The position numbers were made by a program, and so were the translations under genes. Of a DNA stretch of 23,101 bases, positions 1-8,406 are shown piece after piece. This DNA is from DATAXP01 sp036272935 (GTDB lineage Bacteria > Planctomycetota > Planctomycetia > Pirellulales > PNKZ01), in contig DATAXP010000165.1 of the NCBI GenBank assembly GCA_036272935.1, positions 1 to 23,101 of the forward strand. The letters are read 5' to 3'. The notes beneath the pieces are model-generated. The model saw nothing but the letters and a program-made list of their open reading frames with translations. It made no database searches and was not told the DNA's origin. Position 1 is the stretch's first letter; every line of letters begins with the position of its first letter.

Positions 1-1586
1 CTGCTGCTCCGCTACTGTGGGTGCATGCACGCGAGATGATGGCCAGCGACCAATACAACTTCTTTATCCTGGTGCCCTTCGGCGGCGCGATCCTGGCCTG
101 GCAACGCACCACAGGGCTGGGCACGATGAAGCCCGGCGCGACGGGGGTCTTTTCATTGTTGATGGGTCTGTCGGCCGCGACGCTGGCCCTGGCGGTGGCA
201 GTCTTTTCGCCGTGGTTTGCCATGGTGGCCACCCTGGTTGCCGTGCTGGGCCTAACCTACGGCATTGGCGGCGCGCGGATGTTGGCACGCATGTTCCCGC
301 CGTGGCTGTTTCTGTGCTTCATGATTCCGTTGCCGTTCGAGTGGGACGATGCGTTAGTAGCGTCATTGCAGCGGCTGACGGCCATCTGGAGCAGTCGGCT
401 GCTTGATTCGATTGGCATCCTACACCTGATGACCGGCAACACGGTCGAACTGCCCGGCAAGCAGTTGTTCGTCGAAGAAGCGTGCAGCGGCGTGCAGTCG
501 CTGTTCGCCTGCATGGCGGCCACGATGTTTTTCGTCGTCTGGTCGCGCTATCGCCTTGTGCGCTCGCTGCTGCTGTTGGCCTCGGCGCTGGGATGGGTGC
601 TCGTGGCCAATGCGACGCGCGTCGTGCTGATTACCTGGCTCACGATGCTCGGCTTCGACGTCGTCGACGGCCTGCCGCACACCGTGCTGGGCATGGGGGT
701 GTTTGCCGTCACGCTGGCGCTGATGTTCAGCACCGATCGGCTATTCGAGTTCTTCTTGTCGCACCGCTACACCTTCTGGCGGCGCCGCGAACGGGAGCGC
801 GAGGCCACGCAAATCACGGTCTTCCCGCCGCTGCCGACGACGCGGCTCGGCTCGTGGGTGGCGTTGCCGATCGCCGTGTGCTTCGGCTTGATTCTGCTGA
901 CCGAGTTGGCGCTGCTGGTGCCGACCGGCGCGGCGGCCGAAGCCGATCTGTCGGAAGGTCCGCCGGCGGTGTTTGATGAGGTGACGCGCGAATCGCTGCC
1001 GACGGTGTGGCGCACCCGTCCGTTGACCGCTTACGGCACCGATGTCGAGCGGGTATTCAAGTCGGTGCACTCGCGCTACTGGGCTTACGGCGCCGGCCGC
1101 AACCGGATGTACGCTTCGGTCGATTATCCGTTCTCGAAATGGCACGATCTGAGCAATTGCTATCGCGCCTTGGGCTGGAAGCTCGACACGAAGATTTTCA
1201 ATCCGCCGCTCGAGCCGGGCGATCTGCCGTTGTACGAGGTCGAGCTTGACCAGGAGCCGCTGGGTTACGGTTACGTGGTGTTCTTCTTGTTCGATCGCAA
1301 CGGCGAGCCGATGCCGATCGCGCATAGCGGCAACCCAGTCCGCCGGCTTGGCGAGCGTGCCGCCCAGCGCGCGTCGCACATCCGCGAGAACTGGCAGGCA
1401 GGCGGACGCCAGATCGCCGGCGAAGACCTGACCAAGTACATCCAGCTTCAGGTGTTCATCTCGAGCATGACGCCAATCAAGGACGCCGACCGGGCCGACG
1501 CCCGGCTGCTGTTTAAGGAACTCTACAATCAAGTGCTCGGCTCCGCCCGCCAACCGGCCGAGGCAGCGTCGCTGCCGTCGGAATAG
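1..1586 (+). CDS. Exosortase (XrtU-like) with EpsI-like C-terminal region, 5' partial
   Basis: Polytopic inner-membrane transpeptidase of the exosortase/archaeosortase family, which cleaves and anchors PEP-CTERM-type sorting signals. Counting from the GTG at 21, the three family catalytic residues are visible: Cys155 in EEACSG, Arg200 in VANATRV and His220 in LPHTVLG, with hydrophobic segments around them through about residue 240. The soluble C-terminal half (about 310-521, with NRMYASVDYPFSKWHDLSNCY) resembles the EpsI-type domain that often accompanies exosortases and is fused here. The frame is open to the left edge without a stop, and the first visible residues already lie in the membrane domain, so the true start is outside the window. 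It converges on the GH78 gene, 21 bp away. Assignment to the exosortase family is firm; the subtype is inference. Confidence 0.92.
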   Translation, partial: AAPLLWVHAREMMASDQYNFFILVPFGGAILAWQRTTGLGTMKPGATGVFSLLMGLSAATLALAVAVFSPWFAMVATLVAVLGLTYGIGGARMLARMFPPWLFLCFMIPLPFEWDDALVASLQRLTAIWSSRLLDSIGILHLMTGNTVELPGKQLFVEEACSGVQSLFACMAATMFFVVWSRYRLVRSLLLLASALGWVLVANATRVVLITWLTMLGFDVVDGLPHTVLGMGVFAVTLALMFSTDRLFEFFLSHRYTFWRRREREREATQITVFPPLPTTRLGSWVALPIAVCFGLILLTELALLVPTGAAAEADLSEGPPAVFDEVTRESLPTVWRTRPLTAYGTDVERVFKSVHSRYWAYGAGRNRMYASVDYPFSKWHDLSNCYRALGWKLDTKIFNPPLEPGDLPLYEVELDQEPLGYGYVVFFLFDRNGEPMPIAHSGNPVRRLGERAAQRASHIRENWQAGGRQIAGEDLTKYIQLQVFISSMTPIKDADRADARLLFKELYNQVLGSARQPAEAASLPSE

Positions 1587-1607
1587 CACCCGGTCGCGTT
1601 CCGCTCG

Positions 1608-4259
1608 TCAGACGTGCGTGAGGTCGAGCGTGATCGTCTGCCCCGCTGCGAGCCGCCAGCGGCGATGGTCCGCAGGAACAGCGCCGGGAATCTCCTCCAG
1701 CGGCACCTGTTGCTCGCTCGGCAGCAGTAGCTCACCCGCGCAGCCGGTCGGCAAGGTGAGTGAAAGCTTGCGTTTCCCGCGCTCGCCGCGCGCTTCGAAC
1801 CCCAACGGTCCAGCAGGCAGATAGGCGGTCAATTCGAGCTGCCGCAGGTCGGCCAACTGGGGACGGATCTCCACGCGCCGGAATCCGGGCTCCAGCGCTC
1901 GAATGCCGGCCAGGCCTTCGATCGTGATGTACAGCGGCGCCACAGCGCAATGGCTCCATTGCCTCGGCGAGTCGGGACTGGTCTTCCAGCCTTCTTGCAG
2001 CGTGTTGTTCAGGCGCACGGAGTCCATCGTCGCCCAACGCTCGCGCAGCTCGCGGACAATCACGTCGACACGTCCCGCCTTCGCCAAGGCACGCAGCCGC
2101 CAGCCGGCATTCGCCGGATACGAAAGGCCCATCTCCGGCACGCGATCGGCCAGGGCACGCACGGCCGCTGCGGTCATACCGCCCGGACATTGCTCGAACA
2201 GCACGGCATTGGCCAGCGAGCGATCGCAAAGGCTGATCCGCTTGTCCTCGTTCAGCCAAGGCAAGTTGTTGACGAACAACTGTCGCTCGGGACTCCAGAA
2301 CTTCTTGGTCGCCGCCGCAAGCAGATTGCGTCCCAGCGCCTCCATGGCTTCGGCCTGCTCGCCGCGGCCGGTTGCTCGGCACAACGGCGCGAGTGCGTGC
2401 TCGAACATCGCGGCCGCGTACAGATTGAACGCGCACTGCTTGCGTCGCTGTGTCATTTCGGGCGGCATGCCTGACCGCTGGCCGTAGGCCTGGTAGTCGA
2501 TCCACACCGATGGGATGCCGAGATGCTCGACCGGCAGCAAACCGTCGTTGCCGATCGAGCCGCGCAGATACTCGGCAAACCGTAGCAGCCGTGGCATCGG
2601 CTCAGCCAGCGCCGCCAGGTCGCCGGTGTCCATCCAGTGTCGCCAGCAATCGAAGTTGAACTGGACGCCGTGGTCGAGAATCGGCCCCAGGTGGAACATG
2701 TCGAGTTGCCGCTCGACCGTCCGTTCGAGCCGATCGTACGCCGGCCAGCAATCGAGAAAGTAACCTTCCGTGGTCAGCCCCTGGCTGTAGGTCGTGAGGA
2801 ACCGCGCGGGCGAACGCGTCTCGCCGAACACCAGCCGGATGGCCGGCAGTTGGTGGCCGCAATCGCCGCTGTACTGCTGCCGCTCGCGTCCCATGCCGTC
2901 GACGATCACGTCCTGGGCGCAGTTGTTCAGCGTGTTGATCGATGCGTCGAACAGTCGCTGCAAGGCGGGCTCGTCGTTGTGCAGCCGCGGCGCGTTCGGC
3001 CATGGGTAAATCCGTCGCCGCATGCCGACATCGCGAATCGTGACCACCGCGTCGGTTGGCCGCACGTGCAGTTGCAGCCAGCGCAGGCTCTCGTAATCGA
3101 AGCACTCGAACTGGTTCACGCCTTCGCGGCAGATGAACCGAGTCCAACTGTCGCGACCGGTATCGAGCAATGCCGGGCCGCCCACTTCGTGCGCCTCCTG
3201 CACCAGCAGCTCGATCACCGTGCCGGCCGGCGCTTCGACGGTGAAGTACGGCCAACCGACGATCTGCTCGTCGAACTCGAACGTCAGCGCCGCGCCGCGG
3301 CAACCGTCGCCATGCACTTGCCACGCTGGATGCTCCCGATCGCCGCGCGCTTCGGCCGACGGTTCGCGATCGACTTCAAAGGCGCGCGGCGGCCGACACT
3401 CGAAATATTCGTCCGGTGGGCGCAGCCAGCGAAGCCAGATCGACTCGGCCAGCCGGCTCGCCGCGATCGGTATCTCGTCGAGCAATGGAATGCTGCGCCG
3501 CCGCAGTTCGCTATTGGCCGGGCCCGTGCGCAGGTCCGACGCGTATTCGGTGAACCGCGTCATCAGCGCGGGCTGATTCGGCAGACCGGTCAGCGGCATC
3601 ACATCGAGCCAGTCGGCATCGGGCGTGAAGCTCGCCTCGCTCCAGCCTTCGGGGTACAGTCGCGCGTCGAACTCTTCCTGCAAGGCGCGCAAGAACCATC
3701 GCTTGTATTGCCCGGCCGGCCACGCGCGGCACAGATGCGCCTGCCACGTGCCGTCGCTGACCATTCGCTCCATGGTCCCGTCGGCGTGTTCGATCTCCAG
3801 CCAGAATAAGAACCCTGGCTTGCCGATCGGCCAGGTACCGTCGCCGTGGCCGTAGAACAGCACCGTCGCGCCGATCGCATTGGCCCCGGCACGCAGCATC
3901 CCGGTCAGATCGATCGGATCGGCTTCGGGCCAGCGCGGATCGCCCGGCGCCGGCCCCCATTGCACGCGCTGACCGTTGACCTCGAGCCGATAGCGGCTCT
4001 CGGCAGCGATCCAGCCCGTCGCCCGACGCGGCGCGGCAGGAAGCTCGACCACGCGGCGAAACAGTACGAACGTGTTCGCCAACACTCGGCCACTGGGATA
4101 CCAAATCCACTGTGCCGGCTCGAGGTCGGGTAATTGGGCGGGCGGGTTCGACGCGGCGGCGGGGGTATCGGTCGCGCCGCCTGCCATGTCTCCCTGGCCG
4201 GCAATCAAAACTGCGCCGCTTCCTGCGGCCGAAAGACGGAAGAAGTCGCGTCGATTCAT
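1608..4259 (-). CDS. Tat-exported alpha-L-rhamnosidase-like glycoside hydrolase (GH78)
   Basis: Probable extracytoplasmic inverting glycosidase of family GH78, which releases terminal L-rhamnose from glycans. I chose the ATG at 4259 because it opens a twin-arginine signal (MNRRDFFRLSAAG followed by a hydrophobic stretch); the frame also continues to a TTG at 4277. From this ATG the order is signal (1-30), N-terminal beta domain (about 50-200), a second beta domain (about 320-430), an (alpha/alpha)6 barrel (about 435-790) and a C-terminal beta domain ending near the stop. The catalytic-acid loop reads DGMGRERQQYSGD (454-466), matching the GH78 pattern with Glu459 as likely acid, and Glu756 in TLQEGW matches the distal catalytic Glu. 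Length, 883 aa, is normal for the family. No lipobox cysteine is seen. True substrate specificity is unknown. Confidence 0.82.
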   Translation of the reverse strand: MNRRDFFRLSAAGSGAVLIAGQGDMAGGATDTPAAASNPPAQLPDLEPAQWIWYPSGRVLANTFVLFRRVVELPAAPRRATGWIAAESRYRLEVNGQRVQWGPAPGDPRWPEADPIDLTGMLRAGANAIGATVLFYGHGDGTWPIGKPGFLFWLEIEHADGTMERMVSDGTWQAHLCRAWPAGQYKRWFLRALQEEFDARLYPEGWSEASFTPDADWLDVMPLTGLPNQPALMTRFTEYASDLRTGPANSELRRRSIPLLDEIPIAASRLAESIWLRWLRPPDEYFECRPPRAFEVDREPSAEARGDREHPAWQVHGDGCRGAALTFEFDEQIVGWPYFTVEAPAGTVIELLVQEAHEVGGPALLDTGRDSWTRFICREGVNQFECFDYESLRWLQLHVRPTDAVVTIRDVGMRRRIYPWPNAPRLHNDEPALQRLFDASINTLNNCAQDVIVDGMGRERQQYSGDCGHQLPAIRLVFGETRSPARFLTTYSQGLTTEGYFLDCWPAYDRLERTVERQLDMFHLGPILDHGVQFNFDCWRHWMDTGDLAALAEPMPRLLRFAEYLRGSIGNDGLLPVEHLGIPSVWIDYQAYGQRSGMPPEMTQRRKQCAFNLYAAAMFEHALAPLCRATGRGEQAEAMEALGRNLLAAATKKFWSPERQLFVNNLPWLNEDKRISLCDRSLANAVLFEQCPGGMTAAAVRALADRVPEMGLSYPANAGWRLRALAKAGRVDVIVRELRERWATMDSVRLNNTLQEGWKTSPDSPRQWSHCAVAPLYITIEGLAGIRALEPGFRRVEIRPQLADLRQLELTAYLPAGPLGFEARGERGKRKLSLTLPTGCAGELLLPSEQQVPLEEIPGAVPADHRRWRLAAGQTITLDLTHV

Positions 4260-4331
4260 GCTTCCACTGTAGTCCAACGCCTACCGACGACGAATGACCC
4301 CGCTGCGTGTCGCCGGCCGTTTAATATTCCG

Positions 4332-4361
4332 TGGACATGCCGCGCCGACAGCCATTATAAT
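4332..4361 (+). promoter_or_regulatory. Candidate sigma70-type promoter for the cytochrome c gene
   Basis: TGGACA (4332-4337) and a perfect TATAAT (4356-4361) are separated by 18 bp, in the 198-bp gap between two divergent genes. Transcription would start near 4368 and leave a leader of about 90 nt before the ATG at 4458, which has a GGAGAGG ribosome-binding site. Confidence 0.5.
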
Positions 4362-4457
4362 GGGTGGTCGTTTGTGAGCGCGCCGCCGCGGTCTTCGGAA
4401 CCATCGCGACGGATCACCAGCGCGCTGTGAATCGAACATCTGTTGGGAGAGGCTCTC

Positions 4458-6344
4458 ATGACCAGCTTGCGCATATCGTTGGCAGTGGCGTCGAGCATGT
4501 TGGCGGTGGCAATCGTCGGCTCGCTGCCGCACGCACAAGCCGAGCTTCGCCCCGCCGAGCAACAGAAGGTCGACGCGCTCAACAAGTCGCTGCACCACAT
4601 TGCGGTGCTGTATCGCGGCAAGAAGTATGTCGAGCTGGGCAAGGCAATCGAAGAACTTCAGCAAGCCTACGATGAACTCAAGAACGCCGAAGACCTCGAG
4701 CTGCAAGCGGCGCTGGGCGGCATGGATCTGCGCGTCGAGGCGGCGCAGCGGCTGTTGAAGAGCACGCTCGATCAGGCGGCGGCCAAGCCCGTGGCAAAGA
4801 AACCCGTGATGCCCGTGAAGCCTAAGCCAAAGATGGTTGCCGGCGGCATCAGCTACGCCAATCAGATCGCGCCGCTGCTGGCCAGCAAGTGCGGCCGCTG
4901 CCATATCGACAAGCAATCGGGTGGCTTCAGCGTGGCATCGTACGCCTCGCTGCGTCAAGGCTCCGAGAACGGCACCGTGTTCAACCCTGGCAAAGGCAAA
5001 GGGAGCACGCTGGTCGATCTGCTCGAAAGTGGCGACATGCCGCGAGGCGGCGGAAAGCTGAACGACGAAGAGATCGACATGATCATCAAGTGGATCGATT
5101 CCGGCGCACCGTTCGACGGCGGCGATCCGACGGCGATGGTCGCGATGGCCGGTCCCGGCGGACCCTCCATGTCCGACGCGCCCACCGGCAACGAGAAGGT
5201 CTCGTTCATGCGCGACATCGCCCCGATCCTGGTCGACAATTGCGTCACCTGCCACAGCGGCACCCAGGGTTCCGACAATTTCGAGCTCGACACGTTCGCC
5301 CGCCTCAAGCAGGGTGGCCGAAACAACACCGACGTCCTCTCGGCCGGCAGACCGGGCAGCAGCATCCTGGTGAAGATGATCAAGGGCGTTCAAAAGGACA
5401 ACACGGGCAAAGTCCGTCCGCGCATGCCGCGCAACGGCTCGGCCCTGTCGAGCGACGAGATCGCGAAGTTCGAAACCTGGATCGCCGAAGGGGCGAAGTT
5501 CGACGGCGACGATCCGAACGAAGAGATCGAGTTCCTGGTCCGCGTGAACCAGGCGGCGAAGATGTCGCACGAAGAACTGGCTCAGTACCGCGAAGGTCTG
5601 GCCAAGCGCAACTGGTCGAAGGGGAATCCCGGTGTGCCGTTCGACAAGGTCGAACGCGATGACTTCGTGCTCTACGGCAACATGACGCCGGCCCGGCTCA
5701 CCGAATGTGCCGACATGATCGACACCGAGCGCAGCAAGCTCACCGGCCTGCTGCGGCTCACGCCGGGCAAGCCGTTGCTCAAGGGGAAAGTGTCGATCTT
5801 CGTGTTCGACAAGCGCTTCGAGCTGACCGAGTTCGCCCGCATGGTCGACAAGCGCGAACTGACGAACGATACCAACGCGTTCTTCGTGTTCAACGTGGTC
5901 GATGCCTTCGGCGCCGTTTTGGCCCCCAAAGAAAACGACACATCGTTCCCGCTGCTGGTGTCGGAGATTCTCTGCGGCTGCTATGTCGATTCGCAGGGCC
6001 GCAACGTGCCCGCTTGGTTCTCCGATGGCGCCGGACGCTACTACGCGGCGAAGGCCGAGCCGCGCAGCGCCCTGGTGAAGCACTGGGACGATTCGGTCGG
6101 CCCCGCCTTGGCGGGCGCGAGGCCCGGCTTCGTCAACGACAAGAGCGTTGACGGCCAAAACGCGGCGCTAGCCTACGGGCTGGTGAAGACGATGATGGCC
6201 AACGGCTCGGCGTTCAACGCACTGCTCGAAATGCTCCGCAAAGGGACGCGCTTCGACACCGCCGTGCAACGCGCCTACGGGGCCAGCCCGCTGCAACTCG
6301 CCGAACGCTTCACCGGCACCCGAGCCGGGCGGCCGGGTAGGTGA
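4458..6344 (+). CDS. Secreted planctomycete-type di-CxxCH cytochrome c protein with degenerate peptidase-MA-like C-terminus
   Basis: Exported protein with two c-type heme sites. The ATG at 4458 has a good ribosome-binding site (GGAGAGG, 4446-4452) and starts a Sec signal peptide ending about AQA28. A lysine-rich linker follows, then CGRCH (145-149) and CVTCH (262-266), each in the planctomycete cytochrome C pattern that ends LxxGDMPxGG...LNDEEIDMIIKWIDSGAPFDG-like segments. Residues about 400-628 resemble the gluzincin-like peptidase MA fold, including an AWFSDGAGRYY segment where active members have W-x-x-E-G-x-A-x-Y. The zinc site is not intact: where HExxH should lie the sequence is SEILC (502-506). 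Heme binding is supported by sequence; the pseudo-peptidase reading is inference. Function of the fusion is unknown; electron transfer or extracellular binding are both possible. Confidence 0.85.
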   Translation: MTSLRISLAVASSMLAVAIVGSLPHAQAELRPAEQQKVDALNKSLHHIAVLYRGKKYVELGKAIEELQQAYDELKNAEDLELQAALGGMDLRVEAAQRLLKSTLDQAAAKPVAKKPVMPVKPKPKMVAGGISYANQIAPLLASKCGRCHIDKQSGGFSVASYASLRQGSENGTVFNPGKGKGSTLVDLLESGDMPRGGGKLNDEEIDMIIKWIDSGAPFDGGDPTAMVAMAGPGGPSMSDAPTGNEKVSFMRDIAPILVDNCVTCHSGTQGSDNFELDTFARLKQGGRNNTDVLSAGRPGSSILVKMIKGVQKDNTGKVRPRMPRNGSALSSDEIAKFETWIAEGAKFDGDDPNEEIEFLVRVNQAAKMSHEELAQYREGLAKRNWSKGNPGVPFDKVERDDFVLYGNMTPARLTECADMIDTERSKLTGLLRLTPGKPLLKGKVSIFVFDKRFELTEFARMVDKRELTNDTNAFFVFNVVDAFGAVLAPKENDTSFPLLVSEILCGCYVDSQGRNVPAWFSDGAGRYYAAKAEPRSALVKHWDDSVGPALAGARPGFVNDKSVDGQNAALAYGLVKTMMANGSAFNALLEMLRKGTRFDTAVQRAYGASPLQLAERFTGTRAGRPGR

Positions 6345-6374
6345 CGCGGGAGAGAAAGATGGCCAAGGTAGCTT

Positions 6375-6950
6375 ATGCTCTCCGTCGAGCAACTAGCGGA
6401 CGCCATTTACGAAGATCTGAACGCCCAAATTGTCCGCGTCAGCATAGAAGATAACACATATCGTGTTGCGTTCCGGTGCGACGACTGGCAAGGCGCCGCT
6501 CGCCAGCGCCAATTCACGCTTAGCTTCCAGGGTGTTCGAGAAGCGACCGTCACGCCATCGTTCTTCGAGGTGCTGCTCGCAGAAACGGACCATTCGCTGC
6601 TTTGGAATCACAATGATGAACATGTTTCAATGTTCTTCTCTTCGAAACCCAACAATCCAATGGAGATTGTTGGCAGACTTTACGAGGCTCACACGCAGCT
6701 TTTAAACGTTTGGCGCCCGCTTTCGGATTACCTGCACGCGAACACAACGTCGATGCAGAATGGCTATGGTTTGCTTGCCAAGGGCCCCAAAAAAGTCATC
6801 GATGAATACGCTCGTGTCGTTGGCAGCGCGATGCGTTACACGATCATTCGTGACTACGTGCCAGCCGGGGACTATCGCGTCGTCCTATTCGACAATTCCT
6901 ACATTGTTTACCGTGGCGTCTCGGCCGCCGAACAGACTGGAATCGTTTAG
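6375..6950 (+). CDS. Hypothetical protein, 191 aa
   Basis: I do not recognise a family. The ATG at 6375 lies 30 bp after the cytochrome gene, with only a weak ribosome-binding site (AAGGTAG). No signal peptide or membrane segment is visible; the protein looks like a soluble mixed alpha/beta protein rich in aromatic residues (WNHNDEHVSMFF, MRYTIIRDYVPAGDYRVVLFD). Base composition is clearly less GC-rich than both neighbours, with codons such as ATA, TTT and AAA that they avoid, which suggests a recently acquired gene or one under different codon pressure. The frame is intact over 576 bp, and the third positions and sensible amino-acid make-up support coding. Co-transcription with the cytochrome gene is possible but not shown. 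Confidence 0.7.
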   Translation: MLSVEQLADAIYEDLNAQIVRVSIEDNTYRVAFRCDDWQGAARQRQFTLSFQGVREATVTPSFFEVLLAETDHSLLWNHNDEHVSMFFSSKPNNPMEIVGRLYEAHTQLLNVWRPLSDYLHANTTSMQNGYGLLAKGPKKVIDEYARVVGSAMRYTIIRDYVPAGDYRVVLFDNSYIVYRGVSAAEQTGIV

Positions 6951-7058
6951 CTGACCGAAGCGGCCTGAGGCGGTGCGCCCGGTCTCCGAACGGGTGGCAC
7001 TGGCTCCGCCGGTCATCGGGTGGCGAGCATCACGGCGAAGTCAGTGGCCCCCGCGGCG

Positions 7059-7940
7059 TTAGCCGCGCGGATTCACCTTCCCAAGCAAACTCTCCACCGG
7101 CAGCACGGCGTTGAGGCTGCCGGAGCGGAAGCCGGTCAGGTCGAGCGCGATGAACTTGAACCCGATCTCCTGAAAACGCGCGACGATCGCTTGCCTCTTC
7201 ACGGCGTTGGCAATCAGTTCAATCGCCTCCGGTGGGACTTCGATTCGGGCCAGGTCGCCGCGGTGGTAGCGCACGCGCACTTCGCGCAGGCCCAGCGAGC
7301 GCAACAGTTGCTCGGCGCGATCGATCATCGCGGTCCTCTCGGGGGTGACTTCTTCACCATAGGCGATCCGGCTGCTGAGGCAGGGGCTCGCCGGCTTGTC
7401 CCACACGGGGAGTTGCCAGTGGGCCGCGAGCGCTCGCACGTCGGCCTTGGTGAAGCCGCAGTCGATGAGCGGGCTGACCACGCGATGCTCCGTGGCCGCC
7501 TGCATGCCGGGACGGTAGTCGCCGCGATCGTCGAGGTTCGCCCCATTGGCGACCACGGCTACGCCCAGCCGCTCGGCCAGCCCTTCGAGCTGCGTGTACA
7601 GTTCCGTCTTGCAGTGATAACAGCGGTCGGGGGCGTTCTGGCGATACGTCGACTGGCTGAACTCATCGGTTGCCAGCACGACGTGGCGGATGCCGATCAG
7701 CGCGGCCAGTCGCTCGGCCTCGGCCAGTTCTCCTTCGGCCAGGCTGGCGCTCGTGCCCGTGACCGCCACGGCTCGGTCACTCAAGGCACGCTGGGCCGCA
7801 GCAGCCACCAAGGTGCTATCGACGCCGGCCGACATCGCCACAGCGCAGCTACCGTAGCCGGCCAGCAGGGCGAGCAGGCAGTCGCGCTTTGCCGCCACAT
7901 CGGCAGCAAGCGGCACGGCGGGTGACACAGGAAGATTCAT
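7059..7940 (-). CDS. larE: LarE-like ATP-dependent sulfur transferase
   Basis: PP-loop ATP pyrophosphatase of the LarE family, which adenylates and then sulfurates pyridinium-3,5-biscarboxylic acid mononucleotide for the nickel-pincer cofactor of lactate racemase. Seen: the PP-loop SAGVDS (37-42), CYHCK (Cys107, Cys110) and DKPASPCLSSRIAYGE (Cys187). Family knowledge separates single-cysteine enzymes that sacrifice their own sulfur from three-cysteine enzymes that carry a [4Fe-4S] cluster; this CxxC plus distal Cys pattern fits the second type. At 293 aa it is slightly longer than typical. The ATG at 7940 has no Shine-Dalgarno and sits 6 nt from the T-run of a hairpin; internal GTG codons a few residues later are alternatives. 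No larB, larC or larA is in the window, so the cofactor context is missing. Confidence 0.88.
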   Translation of the reverse strand: MNLPVSPAVPLAADVAAKRDCLLALLAGYGSCAVAMSAGVDSTLVAAAAQRALSDRAVAVTGTSASLAEGELAEAERLAALIGIRHVVLATDEFSQSTYRQNAPDRCYHCKTELYTQLEGLAERLGVAVVANGANLDDRGDYRPGMQAATEHRVVSPLIDCGFTKADVRALAAHWQLPVWDKPASPCLSSRIAYGEEVTPERTAMIDRAEQLLRSLGLREVRVRYHRGDLARIEVPPEAIELIANAVKRQAIVARFQEIGFKFIALDLTGFRSGSLNAVLPVESLLGKVNPRG

Positions 7941-7945
7941 GCATG

Positions 7946-7974
7946 AAAAAGCCCACGGATGGCCATCCGTGGGC
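7946..7974 (-). terminator. Perfect 12-bp palindromic hairpin plus T5, directly before larE
   Basis: GCCCACGGATGG is followed at once by its exact reverse complement (7951-7974). On the minus strand it is followed by TTTTT (7950-7946), the form of an intrinsic terminator. It ends 6 nt before the larE ATG, so it could end an upstream minus-strand RNA, act as an attenuator of larE, or be a dispersed palindrome that happens to sit here. Confidence 0.55.
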
Positions 7975-8122
7975 TTGGGTTAGAACGAAAAAATCCTCCA
8001 CCGCAATGCCGTGGCGACGCGGTTTTCGAGAGCCCGCATGTCAACATGGGGGCGACCCGGAACCCTGGGTTGTGTGATCCGACCGCTGAATCCGGCTCCC
8101 GCCGAAGCGAGCGCCGGGCGAC
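7975..8122 (-). ncRNA. Candidate structured leader or small RNA upstream of larE (low confidence)
   Basis: The 466-bp stretch 7941-8406 has no credible gene. Its left part can fold on the minus strand: a 10-bp stem with one mismatch closed by UUCG (8093-8116), a GCCC-CATGT/ACATG-GGGC hairpin (about 8033-8054), a purine-rich single-stranded section, then the terminator hairpin. Total length to the T-run is about 175 nt. The segment AAAACCGCGTCGCCA recalls the 3' strand of the 6S RNA central region (AAAACtGCGACGACA in Escherichia coli), but I could not fold a convincing 6S. A riboswitch for larE is an equal alternative. No known motif is proven. Positions 8123-8406 hold only a small hairpin (8296-8315) and the start region of the next gene. 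Confidence 0.22.
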
Positions 8123-8406
8123 GGCTATACACGCGGCCAAGGACTAAGAACGGGCACCCAGCGGACTTTCGTATCGGCTCGACGAAAATAGACGTCTCAG
8201 CACGAACATGGCAGAGGACCTTTTGCCGGGGCGATTGCTCGTCCCGACGTGTGGATCATACCGAGATCGCCCCACCACAGCAAGAAAGCCTTCGGCTCCA
8301 GCGAGCCGGCTGGAGTGCTCCGCGGTAGCCGCCGGCTTGCCGCAGTCATCGCCAAACGTGTAGGCTTTAGAGACTTGCGATTTGTCGGTTTGGAAAGGAT
8401 TTACGC

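Noticed and set aside
2637..3809. 390-codon plus-strand frame opposite the GH78 gene
   Set aside because: Shadow of a well-supported gene; composition typical of reverse-frame GC artefacts.
4281..6158. 625-codon minus-strand frame opposite the cytochrome c gene
   Set aside because: Antisense shadow; the plus strand has signal peptide, two CxxCH motifs and a ribosome-binding site.
7975..8122. Firm call of 6S RNA, tmRNA, SRP RNA or RNase P RNA
   Set aside because: Only one short 6S-like segment is seen; the conserved SRP GGAAG apex, RNase P core and tmRNA ends are missing, so only a low-confidence candidate is given.
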